Virus record (IMG/VR): IMGVR_UViG_3300017752_000187
Span: 1 to 22,241 of that record
DNA length: 22,241 bases
Source of the DNA: a virus
Direction: 5' to 3' (one strand)
Position numbers and translations under genes: made by a program. Under the pieces are notes generated by a model, which had not been told where the DNA came from, made no database searches, and saw only the letters and a list, made by a program, of their open reading frames with translations. This document shows positions 14,728 to 20,776 of this stretch, one piece after another. Within the stretch, counting starts at the first letter, position 1; every line of letters begins with the position of its first letter.

Positions 14728-15171
14728 ATGCCATATTCAAAAAATGTTTACAAGGGTCGCTTTAAACCCACCAATCCAAAAAAATATTGTGGAGATGTCT
14801 CCAACATTATTTATCGCTCATCATATGAGCTTAAATTTATGAAGTGGTGTGATCAGAACGAAAATATCGTCGAGTGGGGATCTGAAGAGTTATCAATACC
14901 ATACAGATCCCCTGTTGACAACCGAGTCCACAGATATTTCCCTGATTTCTATATAATGCTGAATGGAAAGAAGTATCTCATAGAAATAAAACCATCTCGG
15001 TTCACCCAAGAGCCAAAGATCCCCAAAAGAAAAACGAAACGATTCATTGAAGAAGTGAAGCAATATGGCACTAATTTAGCAAAATGGCAAAGTGCAACTG
15101 AATTCTGCCTCGATAATGGTTGGGAATTCAAAATAATCACCGAAAAAGAATTGGGTATCTCGTATAAATAA
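14728..15171 (+). CDS. 4: Head completion protein gp4 (nuclease-fold)
   Basis: 147 residues; T4 gp4 (also called gp50) is about 150. The sequence opens with VYKGRFKP (7-14), then NIIYRSSYELKFMKW (26-40), RYFPDFYI (69-76), KKYLIEIKPS (81-90) and a Lys-rich helix. E34, D73 and E86-x-K88 form a PD-(D/E)xK / TnsA-like nuclease core: an early Glu in SSYE, PD, then E-x-K. In T4, gp4 is needed to complete filled heads so that tails can join, and family members keep this nuclease core. It is the first gene of the rightward operon. The ATG is chosen because it is the first in frame after the late promoter, although a good ribosome-binding site is not visible. Confidence 0.93.
   Translation: MPYSKNVYKGRFKPTNPKKYCGDVSNIIYRSSYELKFMKWCDQNENIVEWGSEELSIPYRSPVDNRVHRYFPDFYIMLNGKKYLIEIKPSRFTQEPKIPKRKTKRFIEEVKQYGTNLAKWQSATEFCLDNGWEFKIITEKELGISYK
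15163..15170 (+). promoter_or_regulatory. TATAAATA octamer at the end of gp4
   Basis: Exact TATAAATA on the plus strand formed by the last codons and stop of gp4 (Tyr-Lys-stop). The next ATG is only 5 bases after it, so a T4-like start would fall on the ATG itself. AAGG also lies between the octamer and the ATG and can serve as a ribosome-binding site for read-through messages. Promoter activity is uncertain. Confidence 0.35.
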
Positions 15172-15175
15172 GGAT

Positions 15176-15742
15176 ATGGCAAACCCTTTTGAACAGATCA
15201 GAGCAAACTCGAACGACCAACGCAGATCTATGCAATGGTATCAGAGGCAAGTGCGACAGTTGGCGTCCAACATCAACACGCCTTCAGCTGCAATGCGCTC
15301 AGATGTTTTTGAGGTAGCACCAAGGATAGAAATTGGGAGCATGTATCTTTACAGGTATGACCCAAAACATAAAAAGAAACTCCCATACTATGACACCTTT
15401 CCATTGGTTCTCCCTTTCGAGCCAACAGCTGGTGGATTTTATGGGTTGAATCTACATTATCTCCCATTCCTACTCAGAGCACAACTCTTGGGAAAATTGA
15501 TGGAAACCGCAGATGACAAGACCATCGGTGACGACACAAAGATGAGATATAACTGGTCTTTGTTGAAGAGTGTTGGAAATGAAATAAAACCTTGCGTGAA
15601 AAGATATTTAACAAATCACGTCATAACGCAATACTATAAAGTGAACCCAGCTGATTGGAAGGCGACCATATTCCTACCAGTAGATAATTTCGTGGGTGCA
15701 ACAAAACAAGAAGTATTTAGAGATTCAAGGGCAATGCTATAA
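15176..15742 (+). CDS. Conserved-looking phage protein between gp4 and gp54
   Basis: 188 residues. The N-terminus is Arg/Gln-rich and helical (RRSMQWYQRQVRQLASNI, 17-34). The core contains IEIGSMYLYRYDPKHKKKLP (51-70) followed by YYDTFPLVLPFEP (71-83), then GGFYGLNLHYLPFLLRAQLL (86-105). I recall proteins with this YRYDPK...LPYYDxFPLV...GLNLHYL signature as conserved, unnamed structural or assembly genes of marine T4-like phages, but I cannot tie it to a T4 gene number. It lies within an operon of hub and tail-tube genes; its stop overlaps the start of the gp54-like gene by one base (TAATG), indicating translational coupling and suggesting a baseplate or head-tail assembly role. No signal peptide or membrane segment is visible. 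A T4 gp2 or gp3 counterpart is possible by location (these map near gene 4 in T4) but not shown. Confidence 0.85.
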   Translation: MANPFEQIRANSNDQRRSMQWYQRQVRQLASNINTPSAAMRSDVFEVAPRIEIGSMYLYRYDPKHKKKLPYYDTFPLVLPFEPTAGGFYGLNLHYLPFLLRAQLLGKLMETADDKTIGDDTKMRYNWSLLKSVGNEIKPCVKRYLTNHVITQYYKVNPADWKATIFLPVDNFVGATKQEVFRDSRAML

Positions 15743-16371
15743 TGGCTAATTTCAAATTAAACGATTTCTTGGGAAAGATACGTCAAGAAGATCTTGCTCG
15801 TTCAGCCAGATTTGAGGTTGTTATCACAACTCCTGGAAAGTCAAAAAATGCAAGAAGTGTATCGCTGCTTTGTGAAGAAGCAGCAATTCCTGGATTGATT
15901 TCAACATTCACGCCAACCAAGATTGGTAACTGGACTGAGTATCGCGTCCACGGTGTTGAATTTTTTGGTGACAACGCAACATTTGGTTTTTACGTTGACA
16001 CTCAATGGGGCGTGAGAGAGTTTTTTGAAGACTGGATCGCAAATGCCCAAGTAGATCCTATCTCAAAAGAAGTTGGATTCTATGAAGATTATACTTCTGA
16101 CGTTGAGATATACACATTAGATCGTGGCGACAATAGAACAGGAAAGTGGTGTCTCAAAGATGCATTCCCAAGACTTGTAAACCTGACGCCAATGTCACAG
16201 GCAGCTGATTCTCCAGCGAGAGTTTCAGTCACCTTTGCGTATAAGTACTGGACGTCAGACACGATTGAAGAAGGATTCCGCGAAGGCGGTGGACCATTTG
16301 GTAATATAAAGCGATTGGTCAATATGTTTAAAAACGATGGCAAGGGGTTCAAAGACCTTTTTGATTTTTAG
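15742..16371 (+). CDS. 54: Baseplate tail-tube initiator, gp54-like
   Basis: 209 residues; T4 gp54 is 320 and the tail tube protein gp19 is 163. The fold pattern is that of tube proteins: ARFEVVITTP (22-31), CEEAAIPGLISTFTPTKIGN (44-63), a central beta strand with FGFYVDTQWGVREFFEDW (81-98), and the ending ARVSVTFAYKYW (159-170), comparable to T4 gp54 ITTFDVTFAYRVM. A positively charged tail follows (IKRLVNMFKNDGKGF). In T4, gp54 sits on gp48 and nucleates gp19 polymerisation. The operon position between gp4 and gp26 and the presence of gp48 across the divergent promoter favour gp54 over gp19, but a gp19-type protein cannot be excluded by eye. The gene is translationally coupled to the 188-aa gene. 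Confidence 0.72.
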   Translation: MANFKLNDFLGKIRQEDLARSARFEVVITTPGKSKNARSVSLLCEEAAIPGLISTFTPTKIGNWTEYRVHGVEFFGDNATFGFYVDTQWGVREFFEDWIANAQVDPISKEVGFYEDYTSDVEIYTLDRGDNRTGKWCLKDAFPRLVNLTPMSQAADSPARVSVTFAYKYWTSDTIEEGFREGGGPFGNIKRLVNMFKNDGKGFKDLFDF

Positions 16372-16380
16372 GAGTAAATT

Positions 16381-17079
16381 ATGGCACTACCAGTAATTGA
16401 TGTGCAAACATTCGATATTAATATATCATCATTGGGAAAGAAATTTAAGTTTAGACCTTTCCTAGTAAAAGAAGAAAAACTATTGGTCATGGCAGGGGAG
16501 TCTGATGATAAAGCTGATATGATCAATGCAGTACAACAGATTATCACAAACTGCTCACTGGGTAAAGTTGACGGATCTAAATTACCGATTTTTGATTTAC
16601 AAAAAGTATTCTTGGAAATCAGAGGTATGTCAGTTTCTAACGTGATACCCTTGGTTGCAAAATGCGGTGATTGTGGGGTTGATAATGATGTGGTATTTGA
16701 TCTTGAGAAAGTCAAGATCACCAAAAACAAAGGACACACAAGAAGCGTAAAATTGACTGACACAATGGCGTTGGAAATGGATTATCCAAACGTGTTTGAA
16801 ATCAATAAACTCTTGGGTGACGACATAGAAGAAATATATAAAGTAACAGCGAACTGCATTAAAACAATTTACAACGATGAAGAAGTGATTGAGTTTCAAG
16901 AGAGTCCCTTAGAAGAGAGACTTCAATTCATCGAACAGTTCTCGGTCAAACAGTTTGCGCTGATACGGTTGTTTTATGAAACAATGCCACAAATATTACA
17001 TGCGATTGAGTTCAACTGTAAGGCATGCAAAAAGGACAATACACTCGTTATTGATGGCTACGAAAATTTTTTCGTCTAA
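16381..17079 (+). CDS. 26: Baseplate hub assembly protein gp26 (T4_baseplate family)
   Basis: 232 residues; T4 gp26 is 208. It has the pattern of the T4 gp26/gp51 family: an N-terminal beta region FDINISSLGKKFKFRPFLVK (11-30) followed by EEKLLVMAGES (31-41), a helical middle with CSL...LPIFDLQKVFLEIRG, and two C-x-x-C pairs, C95-x-x-C98 (KCGDCG) and C213-x-x-C216 (NCKACK), that probably form one zinc site. The terminal NFFV is followed by TAA. In T4 the gp26/gp51 proteins act in hub assembly around the tape measure. The ATG has GGAG 8 bases upstream, overlapping the gp54 stop. The last codons overlap a slippery heptamer and a long open -1 frame, so this form is probably the short product of a frameshift pair. 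Confidence 0.86.
   Translation: MALPVIDVQTFDINISSLGKKFKFRPFLVKEEKLLVMAGESDDKADMINAVQQIITNCSLGKVDGSKLPIFDLQKVFLEIRGMSVSNVIPLVAKCGDCGVDNDVVFDLEKVKITKNKGHTRSVKLTDTMALEMDYPNVFEINKLLGDDIEEIYKVTANCIKTIYNDEEVIEFQESPLEERLQFIEQFSVKQFALIRLFYETMPQILHAIEFNCKACKKDNTLVIDGYENFFV
17064..17070 (+). promoter_or_regulatory. Probable -1 ribosomal frameshift site A AAT TTT
   Basis: The sequence AAATTTT, read in the gp26 frame as A AAT TTT, fits the X XXY YYZ rule for tandem -1 slippage. Slippage moves the ribosome from the gp26 frame, which stops 7 bases later at 17077, into a frame open for 59 more codons. A small imperfect hairpin (17096-17114, CTTG/CAAG plus CAG/CTG) lies 25 bases downstream, further than typical stimulators. 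Confidence 0.72.
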
Positions 17080-17249
17080 GCCTCTCTCACGAAAACTTGC
17101 AGAATCTGTTCAAGACGAACTTTTTATTGATGCAAGAGCACCATTACTCTCTCACGGAAATAGAGGCAATGGTTCCATGGGAGAGGGAAGTCTACGTTGC
17201 TATGTTGGTTGAACATCTAAAGAAAAAGGCAGAAGCCTCAAAGAGATAA
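17070..17249 (+). CDS. -1 frame extension of gp26 (gp26 fusion product)
   Basis: After slippage at 17064-17070, translation would continue with FRLSLSHENLQNLFKTNFLL, then MQEHHYSLTEIEAMVPWERE and VYVAMLVEHLKKK, to a TAA at 17247, giving a 289-residue fusion (230 residues of gp26 plus 59). The stretch looks like a real protein: SLSHENL, HYSLTEIEAMVPWERE and a helical Lys-rich end. I recall closely similar C-terminal tails on longer hub assembly proteins of marine T4-like phages. Standalone translation could only start at the internal ATG at 17130 (39 codons), which has no clear ribosome-binding site and would lose the conserved first part. The frame is open upstream only to 17055, just before the slip site, which fits a frameshift extension. 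It ends 4 bp before the probable tape-measure gene, as tail-assembly chaperone pairs do. Alternative: a sequencing or evolutionary frameshift separating what is elsewhere one gene. Confidence 0.7.
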   Translation, partial: FRLSLSHENLQNLFKTNFLLMQEHHYSLTEIEAMVPWEREVYVAMLVEHLKKKAEASKR

Positions 17250-17253
17250 AAAG

Positions 17254-18822
17254 ATGCAAGAAATTAAACCAAATTTAAGGCAGTCCCAAGGGGACAACGT
17301 AATCGGATTCCCAGATGTGTTCAAAGGAACATCTGCAAATGATTCTGTTGTTAAGCCAATCCAGATGCAGAAGGCTGAAGAAGGTAAACCTTTCAGTGGT
17401 TCTCGAAGTGGTGGAGGTGTATCTAATGTAACTCCAATTCTCAGTGAGATTCAAGCATCATCAGAACTTTCTATGGAGGAGTTGGCAAAACAAACTGAGA
17501 TCCTAGAAAGAATTGATAACAATACTGATACTCCTGTGGAGAGTGCTGGCGGTCAAACGCCACCGACCACAGAAGCAGAAATCAGAGCCAAATTAAATGA
17601 AAAGCAGCCAATTGACGAAGAACAAGGCGACAAGATAATAGGCTCTCTTGCTGAGTTAAACAAAAACAGCATGAAGACAACAAGTTTATTGGCTTTGGCT
17701 GGTGCGTTTGCTGGATCTCAAATGGATCTTATCTCAGAGACTTTGAAAAATATGTGGAATAACATGTCCACATCAGAAAAGGTTCTTGCAGGTATAGCAG
17801 CAGGTGTTACTGCATTGTTGATAGCAAGAGGACTCGGGCGTCTTGTGCCAAAGTCATTGAGAACGCCAACAACCAGAACGCCAAAAACCAAAACACCACC
17901 GCCAAGGCAGGGTCCACCATCGACACAGCCCAAACCACAAACACAACCCAAACCACAGAGTGCACCGCCAAGGCAGAGTCCACCACCATCACAGCCGAAG
18001 CCACAGCCATCGCCTACATCATCAACAAAACCGCCTACACCAACAACAAAACCACCTACGCCAACAACAAAACCGCCTACGCCAACTGGTCCAAAAACAT
18101 CGGTGGCAAGGACAATAGCGCAGAGACTTCCAGCAAAAATTGCTCAGATAGCGACAACCTCTGCTGCTAGTGGTCCAGCTGCAGCAGTCACAGGTACTAT
18201 ATTAACAGTGGCTTCAGTGTATGAGTTATCTGCTTTGGCATTGAGGGAAGCAGGATATGGTAAACACGTTGATGCATTTGAAGGAGGTGTGGTCAATCTT
18301 CTTGGATTTGATACCGAGGAACAGGAAGAAGCAAAAGATATCGCAAAAATTCTTATGAATGCGAAAAAATACGATGCCCTTTCTGCGCAAATAGATGCAT
18401 CCGATATGTCGGAAGAAATGAAAATTGCAGAAAAACAAGAGTTGCGAATGGCACTAGACAATAGTGGCGATGTTGACTGGATCGGTGATGTTGATGCCAG
18501 AAAGGCTGACAGAGTATTTTCTTTTTATGAGAAAAAATATGGAGAAGTGGATTTAGACGCGCCACCGCCTGCTGCGACTACTCCAACGCCAAATACTGCT
18601 ACCAACATCGAAGTGGAAACAACTAAGTCAAAAGAAGCTGACATGAGTCAAATTCAGCCACTGCAACCACCACCACCGCAAGCTGCACCGCAAGTTATCG
18701 TTAAACCAACGCCACCACCTGATGTGAACGTGACTGCAACATTGCCAAGAACAATGGTTCCTTCAGAACCGACATCGCGAGCATCTCAAGCAAGAATTCC
18801 TAACCTTGCGTTCGGCTTTTAG
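17254..18822 (+). CDS. Probable tail tape-measure / hub protein (gp29 position)
   Basis: 522 residues; T4 gp29, the tail-length protein, is 590. I do not see a family motif, so the call rests on position and architecture. It directly follows the gp26 frameshift pair, the usual place for a tape measure after its chaperones. Layout: a helical N-terminus with MEELAKQTEILERIDNN (74-90), hydrophobic stretches at 143-160 (SLLALAGAFAGSQMDLI) and 176-197 (VLAGIAAGVTALLIARGL), a Pro/Thr/Lys-rich linker (204-280), another hydrophobic Ala-rich segment (300-329), a helical acidic-basic region (355-400), then a second Pro-rich region (436-490). Hydrophobic segments are typical of tape measures, which can enter the host membrane during ejection. 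The long proline-rich linker is unusual for a helix-based ruler. Alternative: a hub-associated structural protein of unknown role. Confidence 0.6.
   Translation: MQEIKPNLRQSQGDNVIGFPDVFKGTSANDSVVKPIQMQKAEEGKPFSGSRSGGGVSNVTPILSEIQASSELSMEELAKQTEILERIDNNTDTPVESAGGQTPPTTEAEIRAKLNEKQPIDEEQGDKIIGSLAELNKNSMKTTSLLALAGAFAGSQMDLISETLKNMWNNMSTSEKVLAGIAAGVTALLIARGLGRLVPKSLRTPTTRTPKTKTPPPRQGPPSTQPKPQTQPKPQSAPPRQSPPPSQPKPQPSPTSSTKPPTPTTKPPTPTTKPPTPTGPKTSVARTIAQRLPAKIAQIATTSAASGPAAAVTGTILTVASVYELSALALREAGYGKHVDAFEGGVVNLLGFDTEEQEEAKDIAKILMNAKKYDALSAQIDASDMSEEMKIAEKQELRMALDNSGDVDWIGDVDARKADRVFSFYEKKYGEVDLDAPPPAATTPTPNTATNIEVETTKSKEADMSQIQPLQPPPPQAAPQVIVKPTPPPDVNVTATLPRTMVPSEPTSRASQARIPNLAFGF
18025..18087 (+). 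repeat. 21-bp tandem repeat, three copies (TKPPTPT)
   Basis: Three consecutive 21-bp units near ACAAAACCGCCTACGCCAAC encode T-K-P-P-T-P-T three times (residues 258-278). Units differ at only two or three positions, so the array is young or under homogenisation. It lies inside the proline-rich linker, which also has looser QPKPQ and PPRQ repeats upstream. Confidence 0.9.
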
Positions 18823-18834
18823 GTGATTAATCAC
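18823..18834. other. 12-bp perfect palindrome after the 522-aa gene
   Basis: GTGATTAATCAC directly follows the stop codon at 18820-18822 and is fully self-complementary with no loop. It could be a binding site for a dimeric protein or chance; no second copy was noticed in the window. Confidence 0.4.
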
Positions 18835-18839
18835 TGCAT

Positions 18840-18865
18840 AAAAAAAGGGACACCGAAGTGTCCCT
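18840..18865 (-). terminator. Intrinsic terminator for gene 32
   Basis: A perfect 8-bp stem (AGGGACAC / GTGTCCCT) closed by a 4-base loop (CGAA on plus). On the minus strand it is followed by seven T residues, the arrangement of a Rho-independent terminator for leftward gene 32 messages, 60 bases after the gp32 stop. In the plus direction it is followed by ATAAACC, not a T tract, so it should stop rightward messages poorly. Confidence 0.88.
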
Positions 18866-18924
18866 ATAAACCTATGTTGTCGGTTTTACCCAGTTTCTGC
18901 CCAAGAGGAGGCAGTCTTCCTGAA

Positions 18925-19845
18925 TTAGTCGTCTTCAGCCAACTTGGCGAAGTATGACAAAGTGTCATCTTCATCATCGTCAGTATTAGACGCAACTGAA
19001 ACGGCAGGTTTTGAAGGAGTCGAATCAACAAAGATTTGATCTTCTACATCTCCAGTTTGTTCTGCCACTTTCTCAGCAGTAGTTACTTTCGCACCACCAG
19101 CCAAGACCATATTCAGCTTTTGCTTCAACTCATCATAAGACTTGAAGTTTTTGGGATCAACGATCTCTGCAAGAGAGTGTTCCTTTTCCCATAGACCTTC
19201 AATGTCTGCATCTTCAGGAGCGATAGGAGTAGGAGTTGTTTCAAACTCAGACTTGTCATAGTTGCGATATCCGTCAACCTGACGTGCCTTCAATTTGAAG
19301 TTTACACCTTCCCAGAAATCAAAGGGATTTACTGGTGTCTCATCCTCGAACTGAGGTTGCATAACGTCTTTGATTTTGTCAAAGATTTTCTTACCGAACT
19401 TGTAAAGCATAACCTGTCCCTCATTCTGAGGGTTGGCAGGATCTTTAACAACAAGAACATTTGCATAGTAAGAGAGTCTACGCTTTTGCTTACGAGCCAG
19501 ATCTTTATTAGCATCCGTACCGCTGTTCCACAACTCACTGTTGAGTTCTGATACAGGATCTTGTTGGTTCAGAGTTGTAAGGGAGTTTTCGATATACCAC
19601 TTACCAGTTGGACCTTGGAAACCATGGTTGAACATACGAACCCATGGAAGTTCCTCGCCCTTTGGTGCTGGCAAAAAACGAAGAACGGCATAACCATTAC
19701 CAGCGGAATCTACAGAGAGTTTCCACTCGTTACCGTCATCTTTTTTGTAGTTGGATTGAGGGGCATCAATTTTTTCGACTTCTTTCATCAGGTTGTCGAA
19801 GGAACCTCTTGCTTTACGCAAGTCAGATAGTGAATTAAACGACAT
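18925..19845 (-). CDS. 32: Single-stranded DNA-binding protein gp32
   Basis: 306 residues; T4 gp32 is 301. The core aligns closely with T4: EWKLSVDSAGNGYAVLRFLP (40-59), NHGFQGPTGKWYIE (73-86), KRRLSYYANVLVVKDPANPQ (121-140), NEGQVMLYKFGKKIFDKI (141-158) and WEGVNFKLKARQVDGYRNYD (178-197). The basic-Ser motif at 119-126 (KQKRRLSY) corresponds to the T4 KRKTSY segment. The acidic C-terminus (TDDDEDD and a final EDD) is the protein-interaction tail that recruits gp59 and polymerase. T4 zinc ligands Cys77, Cys87 and Cys90 are not present: after H74 and WYIE the sequence is NSLTTLNQQDPVSE. gp32 coats ssDNA in replication, recombination and repair and represses its own translation in T4. GGAG lies 6 bases before the ATG. 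It is followed by a strong terminator. Confidence 0.97.
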   Translation of the reverse strand: MSFNSLSDLRKARGSFDNLMKEVEKIDAPQSNYKKDDGNEWKLSVDSAGNGYAVLRFLPAPKGEELPWVRMFNHGFQGPTGKWYIENSLTTLNQQDPVSELNSELWNSGTDANKDLARKQKRRLSYYANVLVVKDPANPQNEGQVMLYKFGKKIFDKIKDVMQPQFEDETPVNPFDFWEGVNFKLKARQVDGYRNYDKSEFETTPTPIAPEDADIEGLWEKEHSLAEIVDPKNFKSYDELKQKLNMVLAGGAKVTTAEKVAEQTGDVEDQIFVDSTPSKPAVSVASNTDDDEDDTLSYFAKLAEDD

Positions 19846-19904
19846 ATTATTCTCCAGTATAAGCGTTGTATTTACGTTGTGTGTTTTGTCCTATATCAGC
19901 GGAC

Positions 19905-20480
19905 TCAGTATTTATAAAGATTCTCACCTACATACCTCATCTTGTCTGTTAATTTGACAAACGGTCGATATTTCCTTATGAGTAAATTAATGCTCTCTAA
20001 GAATATATCATCACCATTATCGCTCATTTTGAACAATTTGTCAAGCAAAACTAGCGTCTCAATTGATATTTTTTTACCAAGATATAGACGATAGACTAAT
20101 GCGTGTTGTCCACTATCAGCGACAAATGGGTTGGAAATGGATTCTTTCTCCATCTCCAGTTTTATCAGTTCGATATCTTGCTCAAACTGATAATCTCTTC
20201 TCGCCTTGCGTGCCTTCCATTCCTTATAGACTTCAGCAGAGCGAGTATCAAACATCCCACCCCACTTATCTCCAGAAACAAAGTTTGCTACAAGCAAGTC
20301 GATAATCTCTTTCTTTTTGTAGTCTCTCGCAAGTTTACGCATTGCAATAATATCTTTCCTTTTCAGGAATGCCTTCTCGCTCGCCTTCACCGCACCACGT
20401 GTCTTTGTGATGTCATACTTCTCAGTTGTGAAGTGGAGTTTGAGAGCGAGATATAATTTGTAAACCTCAAACGGATCCAT
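19905..20480 (-). CDS. 59: DNA helicase loader gp59
   Basis: 191 residues; T4 gp59 is 217. The N-terminal motif MDPFEVYKLYLALKLHFT (1-18) followed by a basic stretch ASEKAFLKRKDIIAMRKLAR (33-52) is characteristic of the family. GDKWGGMFD (70-78) and a basic/acidic helix (KEWKARKARRDYQFEQDIEL) follow, and the C-terminal domain has LIRKYRPFVKL. In T4, gp59 binds gp32-coated fork DNA and loads the gp41 helicase. The order 33-59-32 is the same as in T4. Its start overlaps the gp33 stop by one base (TAATG). The last codons, Leu-Tyr-Lys-Tyr-stop, contain a TATAAATA octamer that points at gene 32, so the end of this gene doubles as a promoter. Confidence 0.95.
   Translation of the reverse strand: MDPFEVYKLYLALKLHFTTEKYDITKTRGAVKASEKAFLKRKDIIAMRKLARDYKKKEIIDLLVANFVSGDKWGGMFDTRSAEVYKEWKARKARRDYQFEQDIELIKLEMEKESISNPFVADSGQHALVYRLYLGKKISIETLVLLDKLFKMSDNGDDIFLESINLLIRKYRPFVKLTDKMRYVGENLYKY
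19909..19916 (-). promoter_or_regulatory. T4-type late promoter for gene 32, inside gene 59
   Basis: Exact TATAAATA on the minus strand in the last codons of gene 59. A start about 6 bases downstream (near 19903) gives a leader of about 58 bases before gene 32. A small hairpin, GTCC/GGAC with a 9-base loop (19888-19904), would lie at the very 5' end of that message. T4 also gives gene 32 its own promoters. Confidence 0.65.
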
Positions 20481-20776
20481 TACAGAGGCAACTTCCCAGA
20501 CTTCTCAAACTTCAGAAGGTTGAGTTCTGATGCCTCCACTTTAATTTTATCTTTCAACGATGTAGTCAGGAGTTTCTTGACAGATTCAATCTCCATCGTA
20601 TTCTTCTCGCAAAAGGCAACAATTGTATCAATGTATCCAGAACCAGTCCTGACCGCTTCTTTCTCAATGTGCTGAGAGAAGTCCGAAGAACTTTTAAACT
20701 GCTTCGTGATCAGATATTCATCTGTGACTTGGGAAGCATCCGTGGTCATATCGTTATCAACTACTACTTTCGGCAT
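20480..20776 (-). CDS. 33: Late transcription coactivator gp33
   Basis: 98 residues from the chosen start; T4 gp33 is 112. The second half, GSGYIDTIVAFCEKNTMEIE followed by SVKKLLTTSLKDKIKVEASE and LNLL, aligns in order with T4 GYIIEAMVEQFGMSYLEATT...FIPSGIVEKIQSEAIDENLL. In T4, gp33 binds the beta flap of RNA polymerase and the sliding clamp and activates TATAAATA promoters together with gp55. A longer open frame reaches 20866, but the ATG at 20776 has an excellent AAGGAGAT six bases upstream and gives the family length, so it is chosen. The first 20 bases overlap the upstream epimerase gene and the stop overlaps the gp59 start. Its presence fits the late octamers in this window. Confidence 0.85.
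   Translation of the reverse strand: MPKVVVDNDMTTDASQVTDEYLITKQFKSSSDFSQHIEKEAVRTGSGYIDTIVAFCEKNTMEIESVKKLLTTSLKDKIKVEASELNLLKFEKSGKLPL

Noticed and set aside
17054-17212. Alternative +1 frame after gp26 starting MATKIFSS
   Set aside because: It overlaps both the gp26 end and the better -1 extension, has no clear ribosome-binding site, and its ending is not protein-like compared with the -1 frame.
18897-18914. CTGCC/GGCAG hairpin near the end of gene 32
   Set aside because: Five-base stem with no T tract on either side; the strong terminator at 18840-18865 explains termination here.
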